DNA of 64,000 bases from Modicisalibacter xianhensis (GCF_900113605.1 NZ_FOPY01000007.1:218956-282955), one strand, 5' to 3'. Shown: positions 21,459 through 33,146, counted from the first letter of the stretch. The notes: a model not told the origin generated them from the letters alone. Translations and numbers: made by a program.

Positions 21459-23313
21459 CGTCGGCACGCTCAGGCTCGGGCGTATCGCTGGACTCGCCTG
21501 CCGATACCGGCGCGTCGCCTGTCTCTTCGGTGGTGTCCGCCTCGGCTGCATTGCCGCGTAGCGGTGGCTGTGGCACGCCGCCGGCGAATTGTGCCCAAGG
21601 CAGTTCGCGGTGAATGCGACCGTCGGTGCCCAGGCTCAGCGTGCCGGTAGCACCATAGGTTTGGCTCCCCGGCAGGCTCTGGAAGAGAGGCAGCTTGCGT
21701 GCCAGTTCGTAGGCATCGACACCCATTGCCTTGAGCTTGAATAGGGCGGGCTCGTCATCGCTGCGCAGCTTGCGGTAGCTGTCTAGGTAGGGCAGGGCTT
21801 CCTCGCCACCCACGGCGGCGTCGGGGATCAGCCAGGGGATCTCGACGAACATGACATCGTTGAGGTCATGATCGACACGCGGCTGGGGTCGGCCCTCGTA
21901 AAGGTGCGAGGTGGCGTAGATCGGCAGGTTGCCAGCGTAGTAGAACTCCAGCATCGGCGGTACCTGACGGGCATAACTCGGCAGGGCGAGCAGGAACAGC
22001 ATGTCCATGTCACGCTGGGCGCGTTCGCCGCGCACGTTGAGCAGTGGCCTGACGGCATTGGCTACCGAGGCTTCGGGGTTGTAGCCAATCAGACTGACCA
22101 CGCTACCTCCCAGCTCCTGCCAGGTCTGGCGGAAGGCGTCGGCGACGCGTCCTCCCCAGGGATTGTCGGGCACCAGCATGCCGGCGCTGCGATGGCCATC
22201 GCGCCAGGCACGCTGGGCAGCTTGCCGTGCTTCGTCCTCGGCGGACAAGCCATATTGAAACAGCTTTTCGGCGTGATTGGTCGGTGCCGTGCCGTAGTTC
22301 AGCGCCAGTGTCGGAAGCGGTACATCGTTGCGGACTTCGAGGCGAGATACCTGATCCTTGTCCAGCGGCCCGATCACGACCTGGGCGCCTTCCATCTGGG
22401 CACGTGCATATAGCGCCTGGGTGTCGACGCCGGTGGTATCGTAGAAGCTGAGTTGCGGCGTCTGCTCGCCCTGGTCCAGAGCGCTCATGTGGCGCGCCTG
22501 GATGCCCTCACGCAGGGCCTCGGCGACATTGGCCAGGGGGCCGGATTCAGGAAGGAACACGGCGATGTGGCGTACGTCGCGGCCTCTCAACTCACGCAGT
22601 GCCTGCAGATCGCCAGGCAGGCGGCGTGCCGCCGGATGGTTGGGGTAGGTGCTGCGCCACTCTTCGATGCGATCGAACAACCGGGCAATATCGCCGCTAT
22701 TGCGGCGCTGCAGTTCCAGCAGCGCTACCCAGCCCTGAACGGTCGGGTCCTGGATCGCGGCAAGCTCCTGCAGGGAAGCGCCACGCAACCGGGTCAGTTG
22801 TTGCCATATTTCATCGTTGAGCTCGAAGCCAGGATCATCCTTCTGGACGCCGATCAGCATTTTTGCCGAGGGCAGAGGTTCGCCGACCATTCCCAAGGCC
22901 AGGCCACGACGATAGCGCAGAGTCAGGGCGTCCTCGCGGGCAATGGCGATATCCTCATCGAGCAGCGAAGTGGCCTCGACGACCAGCCATCCATCCTGCT
23001 GTGCCAGGCCGAGATAGGAAAGCAGCAATGCCCAATCGACCCGTTCCTCGGGAGGAAGCTGGGCGACATCGATGCCGGTCGCGATCTGGATCGCCTGCGC
23101 GTTGTCGCCCCGGCGTGCTAGGATGTCCGCCGCCTGAAGCCGGGTGCGCGCTGCTTCCGTGCCGCTCTGGTTCTCGGCCTGACGCAAGAGTTCGGTGGGC
23201 TCCTGTTCGCCGCCGGGCAGACGCTCGATGACTCCCTGGGGGGCAGCGCAGCCGGCCAGAAGAAGTGCCACCAGGCCGGCACGCATCAGGCGACGCAGCG
23301 ATTTGTCTATCAT
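21448..23313 (-). CDS. lpoA: Penicillin-binding protein activator LpoA
   Basis: Outer-membrane lipoprotein that reaches through the periplasm to activate PBP1A. The lipobox (LVALLLAGC, cysteine at about residue 20) is followed by a helical TPR-like N-domain (to about residue 270) and a LppC/periplasmic-binding-like C-domain (starting near RHIAVFLPESGPLANVAEALREG, with VIGPLDKDQVSRL). The C-terminal 35 residues are acidic and low-complexity. It has 621 residues, close to the E. coli size. Start at 23313; the open frame continues far upstream, antisense to rsmI and the rnpB region, without coding character. Confidence 0.93.
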
Positions 23314-23433
23314 TCTTGATTCCTTGTGACTGGCAAAGTTCGGCCAGATGGCGACCCGGTCGCGAAGACACGGCTGTCGGAAGCCGGCCCGGCAATAGCG
23401 AGGCGACACACTTTCCCTGTATGAGATCAGCAC

Positions 23434-24288
23434 ATGACCGAGTCTAGCAAGGGCACATTGTACGTGGTGGCAACGCCGATTGGTAACCTGGAGGACCTGT
23501 CGCCTCGTGCTGCCGGGGTGCTGGCCGGTGTCGCCGTGATCGCCGCCGAGGACACCCGTCACACGGCACGACTGCTCAAGCACTTGAGTATCGAGCGCCC
23601 CTTGTTGTCCTTGCATGAACATAACGAGGCCGGCCGGGTCGGGCAATTGTCGGCCCGGCTGGAGGGAGGGGAAGATGTGGCGCTGGTCAGTGATGCCGGT
23701 ACACCCCTGATTTCCGATCCCGGGTTCGTTCTGGTGCGTGCATTGCGTGAAAGTGGCCACCGTATCGTGCCGGTACCCGGGCCCTGTGCGTTGGTTGCGG
23801 CGTTGTCTGCAGCAGGGCTGCCGACCGACCGCTTCGTGTTCAACGGTTTCCTGCCGGCCAAGCGCGGCGCTCGGCGCAACAGCCTGGAGGCGTTGAGCGA
23901 GCGTGCGGAAACGCTGGTCTTCTACGAGTCGCCGCACCGTATTCGCGATAGTCTCGAGGATATCGCAGCGGTGCTGGGCGAGCGTCGTGTCGTGCTGGCG
24001 CGTGAATTGACCAAGACGTTCGAGACCTTCCTGGACGGGAGTGCCGAGCAGCTTCTGGAGCGCATGGCGCAAGATCCCGATCAGGCGCGTGGCGAGTTCG
24101 TGATGATGGTGGCTGGCGCCCCGCCGCGCGACGCCGATGCCGCGAGCCTGGATGGCCAGGTGATCCTCCAGGCGTTGCTGGCCGAGGGAATTGGAGTCAA
24201 GCAGGCGGCAGCCGTCGTCTCGCGTCTGTTGGGTGGCCGCAAGAAAGCCTGGTACGAGCTGGCGCTGTCGCTTAAGGCCGACGGTTGA
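23434..24288 (+). CDS. rsmI: 16S rRNA (cytidine 1402-2'-O)-methyltransferase RsmI
   Basis: SAM-dependent methyltransferase of the tetrapyrrole-methylase fold that 2'-O-methylates C1402 in the decoding centre. Motifs: LYVVATPIGNLEDLSPRA at the start, AAEDTRHTARLL, LVSDAGTPLISDPG and VPVPGPCALVAALSAAGLP. It has 284 residues. Divergent from lpoA across 120 bases, as in E. coli. Note that rsmH, which methylates the same nucleotide on the base (N4), lies just beyond rnpB. Confidence 0.97.
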   Translation: MTESSKGTLYVVATPIGNLEDLSPRAAGVLAGVAVIAAEDTRHTARLLKHLSIERPLLSLHEHNEAGRVGQLSARLEGGEDVALVSDAGTPLISDPGFVLVRALRESGHRIVPVPGPCALVAALSAAGLPTDRFVFNGFLPAKRGARRNSLEALSERAETLVFYESPHRIRDSLEDIAAVLGERRVVLARELTKTFETFLDGSAEQLLERMAQDPDQARGEFVMMVAGAPPRDADAASLDGQVILQALLAEGIGVKQAAAVVSRLLGGRKKAWYELALSLKADG

Positions 24289-24313
24289 GGGGCGCCCGGG
24301 GCGCTGGTATTCT
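24285..24313 (+). promoter_or_regulatory. Promoter of rnpB
   Basis: TTGAGG (24285-24290) and TATTCT (24308-24313) are spaced by exactly 17 bases, placing the start near 24321-24323, the expected 5' end of the RNase P RNA. The -35 box overlaps the rsmI stop codon. Confidence 0.7.
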
Positions 24314-24322
24314 TGCGCGCTT

Positions 24323-24680
<358 letters not shown>

Positions 24681-24720
24681 CATCCCCACAATTCTTTCGC
24701 TTCGTCGTATCGAGAACCGC

Positions 24721-25677
24721 ATGCCGCATCGTGCCAACGCTTCGTCTTCGCCCGACTACCGTCATGCCAGTGTCCTGCTCGATGGCGCCGTCGATGCGCT
24801 GATCCACGACCCCGCCGGGACCTATCTCGATGGCACCTTCGGGCGAGGCGGGCATTCTCGTGCGATTCTCGACAAGCTTTCTCCCGACGGGCGCTTGATT
24901 GCCATCGATCGCGACCCTCAGGCGCTTGCCGAGGCGCGTCGCATAGACGACCCACGCTTTTCGATCCATGCCGGCACCTTCGGCCGGCTCGGCGAACTGG
25001 CCGAGACGATGGGTGTGCATGGGCGCCTTGCCGGTGTGCTGCTGGATGTCGGCGTATCGTCGCCACAACTTGACGATCCCGAGCGCGGCTTCAGCTTCCT
25101 GCGAGATGGCCCGCTGGACATGCGCATGGATCCCAACCAGGGCGAAAATGCCGCCGAGTGGCTGGCACGCGCCAGCGAATCCGATATTGCCTGGGTGTTC
25201 AAGACCTATGGCGAGGAGCGCTTCGCCAAGCGCATGGCGCGCGCCATCGTCGAGCGTCGCCGCGAATCGCCGATCAAGCGCACCGGTGAGCTGGCCGAAC
25301 TCCTCAAGGCGGCTCATCCCGCCTGGGAGAAGGGCAAGCACCCGGCAACCCGGGCCTTCCAGGCGCTGCGAATCCATGTCAATCGCGAACTCGACGAGCT
25401 CGATGCGGCCCTGGACGCCGCACTGGAAGCCCTGATGCCGGGTGGTCATCTGGTGGTCATCAGTTTCCATTCGCTGGAGGATCGGCGCGTCAAACGCTTC
25501 GTTCGAGACCATGTGCGCGGCGATACCCACCTGCCACGGGGCATGCCGATTCGCGAGGATCAATTGGCCAAGCGCCTGGAGACCCTGGGCAAGGCCCAGC
25601 GTCCCGGGCCGGCAGAGGTCGATGCCAACCCGCGTGCACGCAGTGCCGTCATGCGCGCAGCACGCAAGATCGCCTGA
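24721..25677 (+). CDS. rsmH: 16S rRNA (cytosine 1402-N4)-methyltransferase RsmH
   Basis: First gene of the division and cell wall cluster; N4-methylates C1402 of 16S rRNA. Motifs: [29 protein letters not shown] (SAM site), [29 protein letters not shown] and the late [16 protein letters not shown]. It has 318 residues from the ATG at 24721. An in-frame ATG at 24637 would start inside rnpB and is rejected. No mraZ lies between rnpB and rsmH. Confidence 0.96.
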   Translation: MPHRANASSSPDYRHASVLLDGAVDALIHDPAGTYLDGTFGRGGHSRAILDKLSPDGRLIAIDRDPQALAEARRIDDPRFSIHAGTFGRLGELAETMGVHGRLAGVLLDVGVSSPQLDDPERGFSFLRDGPLDMRMDPNQGENAAEWLARASESDIAWVFKTYGEERFAKRMARAIVERRRESPIKRTGELAELLKAAHPAWEKGKHPATRAFQALRIHVNRELDELDAALDAALEALMPGGHLVVISFHSLEDRRVKRFVRDHVRGDTHLPRGMPIREDQLAKRLETLGKAQRPGPAEVDANPRARSAVMRAARKIA

Positions 25678-25684
25678 GGTACCC

Positions 25685-25999
25685 ATGGCAACCGCGAGCA
25701 GGTCATCGGCAAGGCGACGTTTCAGGCTGCTGGGTTGGCGCCAGCTGCTTATCCTTCTGCTGGTCGGGCTGGTCATGGCCAGTGCACTGGCCGTCATCAC
25801 CAGCGCGCACATGACGCGTGTCCAGTATGCCCGCCTGCAGCAGCTCGAGCGTCACAAGGACAAGCTGCAGACCGAATGGGGGCAGCTGCTGCTCGAGGAA
25901 AGTACCTGGTCGGCACCGTCGCGTATCGAGCGTCTGGCCAGTGAGCGCCTCGACATGCATGTTCCCGAACTCAGCGAGATCAAGGTGATACGCCCATGA
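25685..25999 (+). CDS. ftsL: Cell division protein FtsL
   Basis: Small bitopic divisome protein forming a complex with FtsQ and FtsB. A basic cytoplasmic N-terminus is followed by a membrane helix (residues about 20-40, LLILLLVGLVMASALAVI) and a periplasmic leucine-zipper-like coiled coil (QYARLQQLERHKDKLQTEWG ...). It has 104 residues. Identified by topology and position; its stop overlaps the ftsI start by four bases. Confidence 0.93.
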   Translation: MATASRSSARRRFRLLGWRQLLILLLVGLVMASALAVITSAHMTRVQYARLQQLERHKDKLQTEWGQLLLEESTWSAPSRIERLASERLDMHVPELSEIKVIRP

Positions 26000-27702
26000 G
26001 CGCGAAAGGAGGCAGCTCGCCGACCCGGGCACAGGTTGCCCCGATGGGGTCTGGCCGCTATCGCTTCATGGTCGGCGTCGTGCTGGTGGCGCTGGCGGTC
26101 CTGGTCGGGCGTATCGTCGACCTGCATGTCATCGATCGCCTGTTCCTGCAGGGGCAGGGCGATGCCCGCACGCTGCGTGTCGAAACCATCGACGCGCATC
26201 GTGGCATGGTCACCAGCCGGCATGGCGAGCCGCTGGCGATCTCGACGCCGGTAGTCAGCCTGTGGGCCAATCCGCAGGAGCTGCCGAGCGACGACATACA
26301 GCGCATGATGCTGGCGCGGGCACTTGGCATGAGCCTGGCTGACCTCAACGCCCGTATCGAACGTTACGCCGAACATGAATTCATGTACTTGCGCCGGCGC
26401 ATGACGCCAGCCGATGCACAGCCGATTCTCGACATGCGTCTTCCCGGTGTCTACGCGCAGCACGAGTACAAGCGTTATTACCCATCCGGCGAAGTGACCG
26501 CGCAACTGGTCGGTGTCACCAATATCGACGACAAGGGGCAGGAGGGGGTCGAGCTCGCCTACAACAGTTTCCTGGCGGGCCAGCCCGGCAAGCGGCGAGT
26601 GCTCAAGGATCGCAAGGGGCGCCTGGTGCGCGACCTGCATCTGATCAAGGAGGCCAAGCCGGGGGGCAACCTGGCGTTGTCCATCGACCTGCGGCTGCAG
26701 TACATGGCCTACCGGGAGCTCAAGGCGGCGGTGGACGAGCACAATGCCGACGGCGGCACGCTGGTCATGATGGATGCGAAGACGGGGGAGGTGCTGGCGA
26801 TGGCCAACCTGCCCTCGTACAACCCCAATAACCGCGCAGAGCTCGACGCCAATGGCCTGCGTAACCAGGCGATCACGGATGCCTTCGAACCGGGCTCGGT
26901 CATGAAGCCGCTGGCCATGTCGGCGGCCCTGGAAACAGCCAGGTTCTCTCCTGAAACGGTGATCGATACGTCGCCGGGCTGGATGCGGGTCGACAACTTC
27001 ACGATTCGCGACTTTCGCAATTATGGCGACCTGTCAATGGCCGGCATTCTCCTGCACTCCTCGAACATCGGCATGACACGGGTTGCCCTGCAACTCGAGG
27101 AGGATGCGGTATGGAACCGCTATCACGAGCTCGGACTGGGCCAGGCGCCAGGCACCGGGTTTCCTGGCGAGACGACCGGTAGCCTGCCGACACCGTTCGA
27201 CTGGTCCGATAGCAAGCGGGCGTCGATGTCCTATGGTTACGGCGTCGCCGTGTCCGCCTTGCAGCTGGCCAGTGCCTATACGGCGATTGCCAACGAAGGC
27301 AAGCGCATGCCGCCGTCGCTGCTCAAGCTGCCATCGCCACCCCAGGGCGAGCAGGTCATGTCTCCCCGCGTTGCCGACGACCTGCTGCACATGCTCGAAG
27401 CCATCGTCCAGCCCAATGCCGGTGGGTCGCGAGCCGTGGTCCCGGGCTACCGTGTCGCCGGCAAGACGGGCACGGTACGCAAGGTGACCCAGACCGGGTA
27501 TCAGCAGACGGCCTATCGTTCGTTGTTTGCCGGGATCGCCCCTGTCACCGATCCGCGCATCGTTACCGTGGTGATGATCGATAACGCCAAGAAGGGCGAC
27601 TATTATGGCGGCCTGGTTGCCGCACCGGTATTCGGACGCGTCGTGGGCAAAGCGCTGCGGCTGCTCGATGTCCTGCCCGACAAGAAGGAGGCGGTAGAGT
27701 GA
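25996..27702 (+). CDS. ftsI: Peptidoglycan transpeptidase FtsI (PBP3)
   Basis: Division-specific class B penicillin-binding protein. One N-terminal membrane helix (about 17-37), a pedestal domain, and the transpeptidase domain with the three active-site motifs: S-x-x-K in EPGSVMKPL, S-x-N in LLHSSNIGM and K-T-G in VAGKTGTVRK. It has 568 residues. Overlaps ftsL and murE by four bases each. Confidence 0.97.
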   Translation: MSAKGGSSPTRAQVAPMGSGRYRFMVGVVLVALAVLVGRIVDLHVIDRLFLQGQGDARTLRVETIDAHRGMVTSRHGEPLAISTPVVSLWANPQELPSDDIQRMMLARALGMSLADLNARIERYAEHEFMYLRRRMTPADAQPILDMRLPGVYAQHEYKRYYPSGEVTAQLVGVTNIDDKGQEGVELAYNSFLAGQPGKRRVLKDRKGRLVRDLHLIKEAKPGGNLALSIDLRLQYMAYRELKAAVDEHNADGGTLVMMDAKTGEVLAMANLPSYNPNNRAELDANGLRNQAITDAFEPGSVMKPLAMSAALETARFSPETVIDTSPGWMRVDNFTIRDFRNYGDLSMAGILLHSSNIGMTRVALQLEEDAVWNRYHELGLGQAPGTGFPGETTGSLPTPFDWSDSKRASMSYGYGVAVSALQLASAYTAIANEGKRMPPSLLKLPSPPQGEQVMSPRVADDLLHMLEAIVQPNAGGSRAVVPGYRVAGKTGTVRKVTQTGYQQTAYRSLFAGIAPVTDPRIVTVVMIDNAKKGDYYGGLVAAPVFGRVVGKALRLLDVLPDKKEAVE

Positions 27703-29228
27703 TTCAGGTCGAGGGAAGCCGGCTGAGGCAGACCATTGCCAAACTGTGGCCCGGCACGCAGTTGCCCGATGAGGCCCTGGCATCCGCTGCGATGCTGCGC
27801 CTGTGCCGGGACAGCCGTGACGTGTCGACAGGCGAGGTGCCGACGGTCTTCGTGGCCGTGCCAGGCGTGCATGTCGACGGGCGACGTTTCATCGCTCAGG
27901 CATTGGCCGATGGCCCCCGGCTGGTACTGGCCGAAGCCTGTGACAAGGAAGCCGAAAGCGCCCCCTTGCCGACGGACGAGCGTGTCGTGGCGCTGGCTGA
28001 CCTGGGGCGTCGGCTGGGAGAACTGGGGCGTGAGCTATTCGCGGTTCCCGAGTCGCTCGAGGTGATCGGAGTGACCGGCACCAACGGCAAGAGCTCGGTC
28101 ACACACTATATTGCCGCGCTGAGCGATGCGCTGGGCTGCCCATCAGGCGTCATCGGTACACTGGGCTGGGGGCGGCTGGGCCAGTTGACCGACAGCGGGC
28201 TCACCACGCCTGGTGCCCTCGAGCTTCAGTGGATGCTCGGGCAGATGGCATCCAGCGGTATCCGGCGCGTGGCCATGGAAGTTTCCTCGCATGCGCTGAT
28301 GCAGGAGCGTCTGGCCGGCTGCCGTCTCAAGGCGGCCGTGTTCACCAATTTGTCGCGCGATCATCTCGATTATCACGGCAGCATGGCAGCCTATGCGGCG
28401 GCCAAGGCGCGCCTTTTCCGGCGTGAGGAGATCAGTCTGGCGGTAGTCAATGGCGACGATGCGCTGGCCCGTCTGATGCTGGCAGGCGTAACGGAAGGCG
28501 TGCGCGTGCTGGCGACCGGACGCCAGGAGGCCACCACGCTGCGCGTTCTCGACTGGTTGCCGCATGCAGAAGGCCAGCGCGTGCTGATCGCCACGCCGGA
28601 CGGGGAGCGCGCCCTCGAGCTGGGCCTCATGGGCCGCTTCAATCTGGATAACGTGCTGCTCGCCATGGCTACCCTGTATGGTCTGGGTGGGTCGCTTGAG
28701 GCGCTGTGTGAGGCCGCGAACTCCCTGTCGCCGGTCCCGGGACGGATGCAGGTCCTGACACGGCCTGGCGCGCCCACGGTCATCGTCGATTACGCGCATA
28801 CCCCCGATGCGTTGACCAGCGCCTTGTCGGCGCTGCGTGACCATCTGCCCCGGCAGGCCAGGTTGTGGTGCCTGTTCGGCTGCGGGGGGGATCGCGACGC
28901 CGGCAAGCGTCCGTTGATGGCGCAGGCCGTCGAGCCGCTGGTCGATCGTATCGTGATCAGCGACGATAACCCGCGCAGCGAGGATCCTGCTGCGATCCGC
29001 CAACAAATCCTGACAGGCTTGTCGGAGGAGGCGCAGTCCCAGGCCTGGTGTGTCGACGGTCGCGGGCAAGCCATCGACAGGATCATTGCCGACGCTGGTC
29101 CAGAGGACATCATCCTCATTGCCGGCAAGGGGCACGAGACGTATCAGGAAATCCAGGGGCGTCGCCTGCCGTTTTCGGATATCGAGCGTGCCGAGGCGGC
29201 CCTGCAGTCACGCAAGGAGGGAGCGTGA
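27699..29228 (+). CDS. murE: UDP-MurNAc-tripeptide synthetase MurE
   Basis: Adds meso-diaminopimelate to UDP-MurNAc-L-Ala-D-Glu. The ATP loop is GVTGTNGKSSVTHY; the DAP-specificity motif DNPR is present (ISDDNPRSEDP). It has 509 residues and starts with GTG at 27699, overlapping the ftsI stop (GTGA). Followed by murF with the same GTGA overlap. The N-terminal extension of about 10 residues is typical for this group. Confidence 0.96.
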   Translation: MIQVEGSRLRQTIAKLWPGTQLPDEALASAAMLRLCRDSRDVSTGEVPTVFVAVPGVHVDGRRFIAQALADGPRLVLAEACDKEAESAPLPTDERVVALADLGRRLGELGRELFAVPESLEVIGVTGTNGKSSVTHYIAALSDALGCPSGVIGTLGWGRLGQLTDSGLTTPGALELQWMLGQMASSGIRRVAMEVSSHALMQERLAGCRLKAAVFTNLSRDHLDYHGSMAAYAAAKARLFRREEISLAVVNGDDALARLMLAGVTEGVRVLATGRQEATTLRVLDWLPHAEGQRVLIATPDGERALELGLMGRFNLDNVLLAMATLYGLGGSLEALCEAANSLSPVPGRMQVLTRPGAPTVIVDYAHTPDALTSALSALRDHLPRQARLWCLFGCGGDRDAGKRPLMAQAVEPLVDRIVISDDNPRSEDPAAIRQQILTGLSEEAQSQAWCVDGRGQAIDRIIADAGPEDIILIAGKGHETYQEIQGRRLPFSDIERAEAALQSRKEGA

Positions 29229-30592
29229 GCGACGCTGGACTGGACACCCTTGCCGCGATTGCCGCAGTGCTGGGTAGCGTTTGGCCGGGGGAGGATCGTG
29301 CGGTTGGCGCCGTAACGACCGATACCCGTTCCCTCAAGCAGGGAGACGTCTTTCTGGCGTTGCGCGGCGAGCGTTTCGACGCCCATGATTTTCTCGCCCA
29401 GGCTCGTGAAGCCGGGGCTGTGGCTGCGATCGTGTCGCATCCGGTCGATGATGCGTTGCCGCAGATCGAGGTGGCCGATACGCGTCTGGCCCTGGGCATT
29501 CTGGGGCAGGCGCGGCGCCTGGCCTGGGGCGGCCCATTGGTGGCGGTGACCGGCAATAGTGGCAAGACCACGGTCAAGGAAATGCTGGCTGCGATTCTGC
29601 GCCGACGTGGCGAGACATTGGCCACGCGGGGCAATCTCAACAACGATATCGGCGCGCCATTGACCCTGCTCGGGCTCGGCTCGGCCCATCGGTACGCGGT
29701 GGTCGAACTGGGCGCCAATCACCTGGGCGAGATTGCCTGGACCACGGCGCTTGCCCGTCCGCAGGTCGCCGTGATCACCAATGTCACGGGAGCGCATGTC
29801 GGTGAGTTCGGCGGCATGGGGCAGATTGCCCAGGCCAAGGGGGAAATCCTGTCCGGCCTGCCACCGGAAGGGGTTGCCGTACTAAACCGCGACGATGCCT
29901 TTTACCCGTTCTGGCAGCGCCTGGCAGGGCAGCGGCGAGTCATCGACTTCGGCCTGTCGATTGATTCGCATATTCAGGCATGCGATATGGTTTGCGACGA
30001 CATCGGACGCTATGCTTTCACGCTTGTCCAGGGCAAGCGTGCGCTGGGTAGGGTCCGGCTCGGGTTGTTCGGCAGGCACAACGTGCGTAATGCACTGGCG
30101 GCGGCGGCGGCAGCCCTGGCGCTCGATGTGGCTGCCGAGGATGTGGTCGCTGCCCTGAGCGAGTTGCAGGCCATGCCGGGGAGACTGGCGCTGGTCGAAG
30201 GGGTGCGCGGCAGCCGACTGCTGGACGATACGTATAACGCCAACCCGGGAGCCGTGAAGGCAGCGCTGGACGCACTGGCTCAGATGCCTGCGCCGCGCTG
30301 GTGTTTCCTGGGCGGCATGGGGGAACTCGGCGCGGCGGCGGATACCCTGCACGCCGATGTCGGGCGTTACGCCCGCGAACGTGGTATCGATTTTCTCGGA
30401 ACCCTGGGCCCGTTGGCCGAGCCGGCGGCTCGTGCCTTCGGCGAATCGGGATGTCATTTTACGGACTGGGACGCGCTCTTGCGCCATGCCCGGGACCATC
30501 TGCCGTCAGGGGCCAGTGTTCTGGTCAAGGGCTCGCGCAGCGCCGGCATGGAGCGACTGGTCGCCGAGCTGCGCGCGGATGCATCAAGGTGA
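29225..30592 (+). CDS. murF: UDP-MurNAc-tripeptide-D-alanyl-D-alanine ligase MurF
   Basis: Adds D-Ala-D-Ala to complete the UDP-MurNAc-pentapeptide. ATP loop: [16 protein letters not shown]; central [12 protein letters not shown] and the C-terminal-domain motif [17 protein letters not shown]. It has 455 residues. The GTG at 29225 overlaps the murE stop; the frame is open further upstream inside murE but without MurF sequence. Confidence 0.96.
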   Translation: MSDAGLDTLAAIAAVLGSVWPGEDRAVGAVTTDTRSLKQGDVFLALRGERFDAHDFLAQAREAGAVAAIVSHPVDDALPQIEVADTRLALGILGQARRLAWGGPLVAVTGNSGKTTVKEMLAAILRRRGETLATRGNLNNDIGAPLTLLGLGSAHRYAVVELGANHLGEIAWTTALARPQVAVITNVTGAHVGEFGGMGQIAQAKGEILSGLPPEGVAVLNRDDAFYPFWQRLAGQRRVIDFGLSIDSHIQACDMVCDDIGRYAFTLVQGKRALGRVRLGLFGRHNVRNALAAAAAALALDVAAEDVVAALSELQAMPGRLALVEGVRGSRLLDDTYNANPGAVKAALDALAQMPAPRWCFLGGMGELGAAADTLHADVGRYARERGIDFLGTLGPLAEPAARAFGESGCHFTDWDALLRHARDHLPSGASVLVKGSRSAGMERLVAELRADASR

Positions 30593-30602
30593 ATGCTATA
30601 AC

Positions 30603-31685
30603 ATGCTGCTTTATCTGGCCGAATTTCTTGCACAGTACCAAAACGCCTTTACCGTCTTCGATTACCTGACGTTACGCATCATCCTCGGCACGCTGACTGC
30701 CTTGCTGCTGTGCTTGTGGTTCGGGCCGATGATGATCCGTCGCCTGGTCGAGCGCCAGATCGGTCAGGCCGTACGTGACGACGGGCCGCAGTCGCACCTC
30801 TCCAAGGCAGGCACGCCGACCATGGGCGGTGCCATGATCTTGATAGCCATGGCAGTCAGCACACTGCTATGGGGCGATCTCGACAATCACTACGTGTGGC
30901 TGGTGTTGATCGTGACGCTGGGCTTCGGCGCCATCGGCTGGGTCGACGATTACCGTAAGGTCGTCGAGAAGAACCCGCGGGGGCTGCCGGCACGCTGGAA
31001 GTATTTCTGGCAGACCGTGCTTGGCATCGGCGCGGCTGTCGTCCTCTACTACACCGCGGCCAGCCCGGTGGAGACCAGCCTGATCGTGCCGCTGTTCAAG
31101 GAAGTCGTGATCCAGCTTGGCCTGTTCTATATCGTCCTGACCTACCTAGTCATCGTGGGCAGCTCCAACGCCGTGAACCTCACCGACGGCCTCGACGGGC
31201 TGGCGATCATGCCGACCGTTATGGTCGCCATGGGGCTGGCGGTGTTTGCCTATGCAAGCGGTAACGCGGTCTTTGCCGAATACCTGCATATCCCCATGGT
31301 GCCTGGGGCGGGGGAGCTGGCCGTGTTCTGCGGCACCATGGCCGGGGCGGGGTTGGGCTTCCTGTGGTTCAACACCTACCCGGCGCAGGTGTTCATGGGC
31401 GACGTGGGTGCCCTGGCGCTGGGGGCGGCCCTCGGGGTCGTGGCGGTCATCGTGCGTCAGGAGATTGTGCTGTTCGTGATGGGAGGGGTGTTCGTCATGG
31501 AAACCGTTTCGGTCATCCTGCAGGTTGGCTCCTACAAGCTGACCGGTCGGCGCATCTTCCGCATGGCGCCGCTGCATCACCATTTCGAACTCAAGGGCTG
31601 GCCCGAACCGCGCGTGATCGTGCGCTTCTGGATCATCACGGTCGTGCTTGTGCTGATGGGGCTGGCCACCCTGAAGATTCGCTGA
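30603..31685 (+). CDS. mraY: Phospho-N-acetylmuramoyl-pentapeptide transferase MraY
   Basis: Integral membrane enzyme that forms lipid I from UDP-MurNAc-pentapeptide and undecaprenyl phosphate. It has 360 residues and about ten membrane helices. Active-site motifs: [13 protein letters not shown], the aspartate pair in [25 protein letters not shown] and the HHHFE motif in [15 protein letters not shown] at 30603, ten bases after the murF stop. Confidence 0.97.
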   Translation: MLLYLAEFLAQYQNAFTVFDYLTLRIILGTLTALLLCLWFGPMMIRRLVERQIGQAVRDDGPQSHLSKAGTPTMGGAMILIAMAVSTLLWGDLDNHYVWLVLIVTLGFGAIGWVDDYRKVVEKNPRGLPARWKYFWQTVLGIGAAVVLYYTAASPVETSLIVPLFKEVVIQLGLFYIVLTYLVIVGSSNAVNLTDGLDGLAIMPTVMVAMGLAVFAYASGNAVFAEYLHIPMVPGAGELAVFCGTMAGAGLGFLWFNTYPAQVFMGDVGALALGAALGVVAVIVRQEIVLFVMGGVFVMETVSVILQVGSYKLTGRRIFRMAPLHHHFELKGWPEPRVIVRFWIITVVLVLMGLATLKIR

Positions 31686-31760
31686 TGTCCGGTCCCGTTG
31701 CTTGCGGGGCTGCGCATGGTAACGTGGCTTTTTTCGAACTGATCGCTTGAGGTGTTGCTG

Positions 31761-33146
31761 GTGGCGCGCGGACAAACGCTGGTCGTCGGGCTTGGCGTGT
31801 CGGGGCAGGCGATAGCACGCCACCTGGCGCGCGAAAACGTGTCCTTCATGGTGGCCGATACCCGGCAGAATCCGCCAGGGCTTGCGGAATTCCGCCGCGA
31901 GCATGCGGATGTGCCGATTCACTGTGGCTCGCTCGGCGAGCTCGATCTCGAGGCATTCGAAGAGATCGTGCTGAGTCCTGGCGTCGATCCGCGTTCGCCC
32001 GGCCTGGCGCCGTTCTGGGCGCGTTCACAGCAAGGTGGGACACCGCGTGTCGTGGGCGAGATCGCCCTGTTCACGCGGGCCTGCCATGCCCCGGTGGCGG
32101 CCATTACCGGTGCCAATGCCAAGTCCACCGTGACCACGCTGCTCGGCGAAATGGCTTGCGAGGCAGGCGTCAATGTCGCTGTGGGGGGCAATCTGGGCAC
32201 CCCCGCCCTGGATTTGCTGCATACCCATCCCGATGCCGAGCTCTTCGTCCTGGAGTTGTCGAGTTTTCAGCTCGAGACCACACCTTGCCTGGGGGCGGCG
32301 ACCGCGGCCTTTCTCAACCTGTCGGAAGACCACCTGGATCGGCATGGCGACATGGCCGGCTATCGTGCCGCCAAGCTCGGTATCTTTCGTGGCGCCCGGC
32401 ATGCCGTCGTCAATGCCGAGGACAGCATGACCTGGCCCGACGACGAACGCCTGCCCGTCGACCGCTTTACCACGCAACCGCCCGATGGCCAGCAGTGGGG
32501 TATAGCCGTGCACGATGACGGCGGCGGCAAGGCGCCGTGGTTGATGCATGGCACCCGGCCGCTGATGGCCGTGGACGAGTTGCGCCTGCCAGGTCGCCAC
32601 AACCAGGCCAATGCCTTGGCGGCACTGGCCATGGGAACGCGTCTTGGATTTTCCCTGGAGGCCATGCGGCGTGTACTGGCCCGCTTTGCGGGACTGCCGC
32701 ATCGGGGGCAACTGGTAGGCGAAGCCGATGGCGTACGTTGGGTCAACGACTCCAAGGGGACCAATGTCGGGGCCACGTTGGCGGCGATCGCCGGCCTGGG
32801 AGTCACCTTGCAGGGCAAGCTTATCTGGCTGGGAGGCGGCGTAGGCAAGGGCGCCGACTTCACGCCGCTGGCCGAGCCGTTGGCGCGTCATGCGCGTGAG
32901 GCCATCGTGTTCGGAGCCGATGCGCCGCGTCTGGCCGAGTCGCTCGCAGCAAGCGTGCCCGTCGAACGTCGCGACTCCCTGGAAGAGGCCCTGGAGCGAG
33001 CTTCCGTGATCGCGCGTCCCGGCGATTGCGTACTGTTGTCGCCGGCGTGTGCCAGTCTCGATCAGTTTGCCAACTACATGGCCCGGGGCGACGCCTTCCG
33101 CCAGTGGGTGGAACGTTATCTGGCAGACCGCCAGGAGGGTGCATGA
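31761..33146 (+). CDS. murD: UDP-MurNAc-L-alanine-D-glutamate ligase MurD
   Basis: Adds D-glutamate to UDP-MurNAc-L-Ala. The protein begins with the Rossmann motif VVGLGVSGQAIARHL; the ATP loop is ITGANAKSTVTTL, which has A-K-S in place of the more usual G-K-S/T, as in many proteobacterial MurD proteins. I chose the GTG at 31761 (461 residues) because TTGAGG at 31747-31752 is spaced eight bases from it. GTG 31752 and TTG 31755 are in-frame alternatives. A 75-base gap separates it from mraY, the largest within this half of the cluster. Confidence 0.94.
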   Translation: MARGQTLVVGLGVSGQAIARHLARENVSFMVADTRQNPPGLAEFRREHADVPIHCGSLGELDLEAFEEIVLSPGVDPRSPGLAPFWARSQQGGTPRVVGEIALFTRACHAPVAAITGANAKSTVTTLLGEMACEAGVNVAVGGNLGTPALDLLHTHPDAELFVLELSSFQLETTPCLGAATAAFLNLSEDHLDRHGDMAGYRAAKLGIFRGARHAVVNAEDSMTWPDDERLPVDRFTTQPPDGQQWGIAVHDDGGGKAPWLMHGTRPLMAVDELRLPGRHNQANALAALAMGTRLGFSLEAMRRVLARFAGLPHRGQLVGEADGVRWVNDSKGTNVGATLAAIAGLGVTLQGKLIWLGGGVGKGADFTPLAEPLARHAREAIVFGADAPRLAESLAASVPVERRDSLEEALERASVIARPGDCVLLSPACASLDQFANYMARGDAFRQWVERYLADRQEGA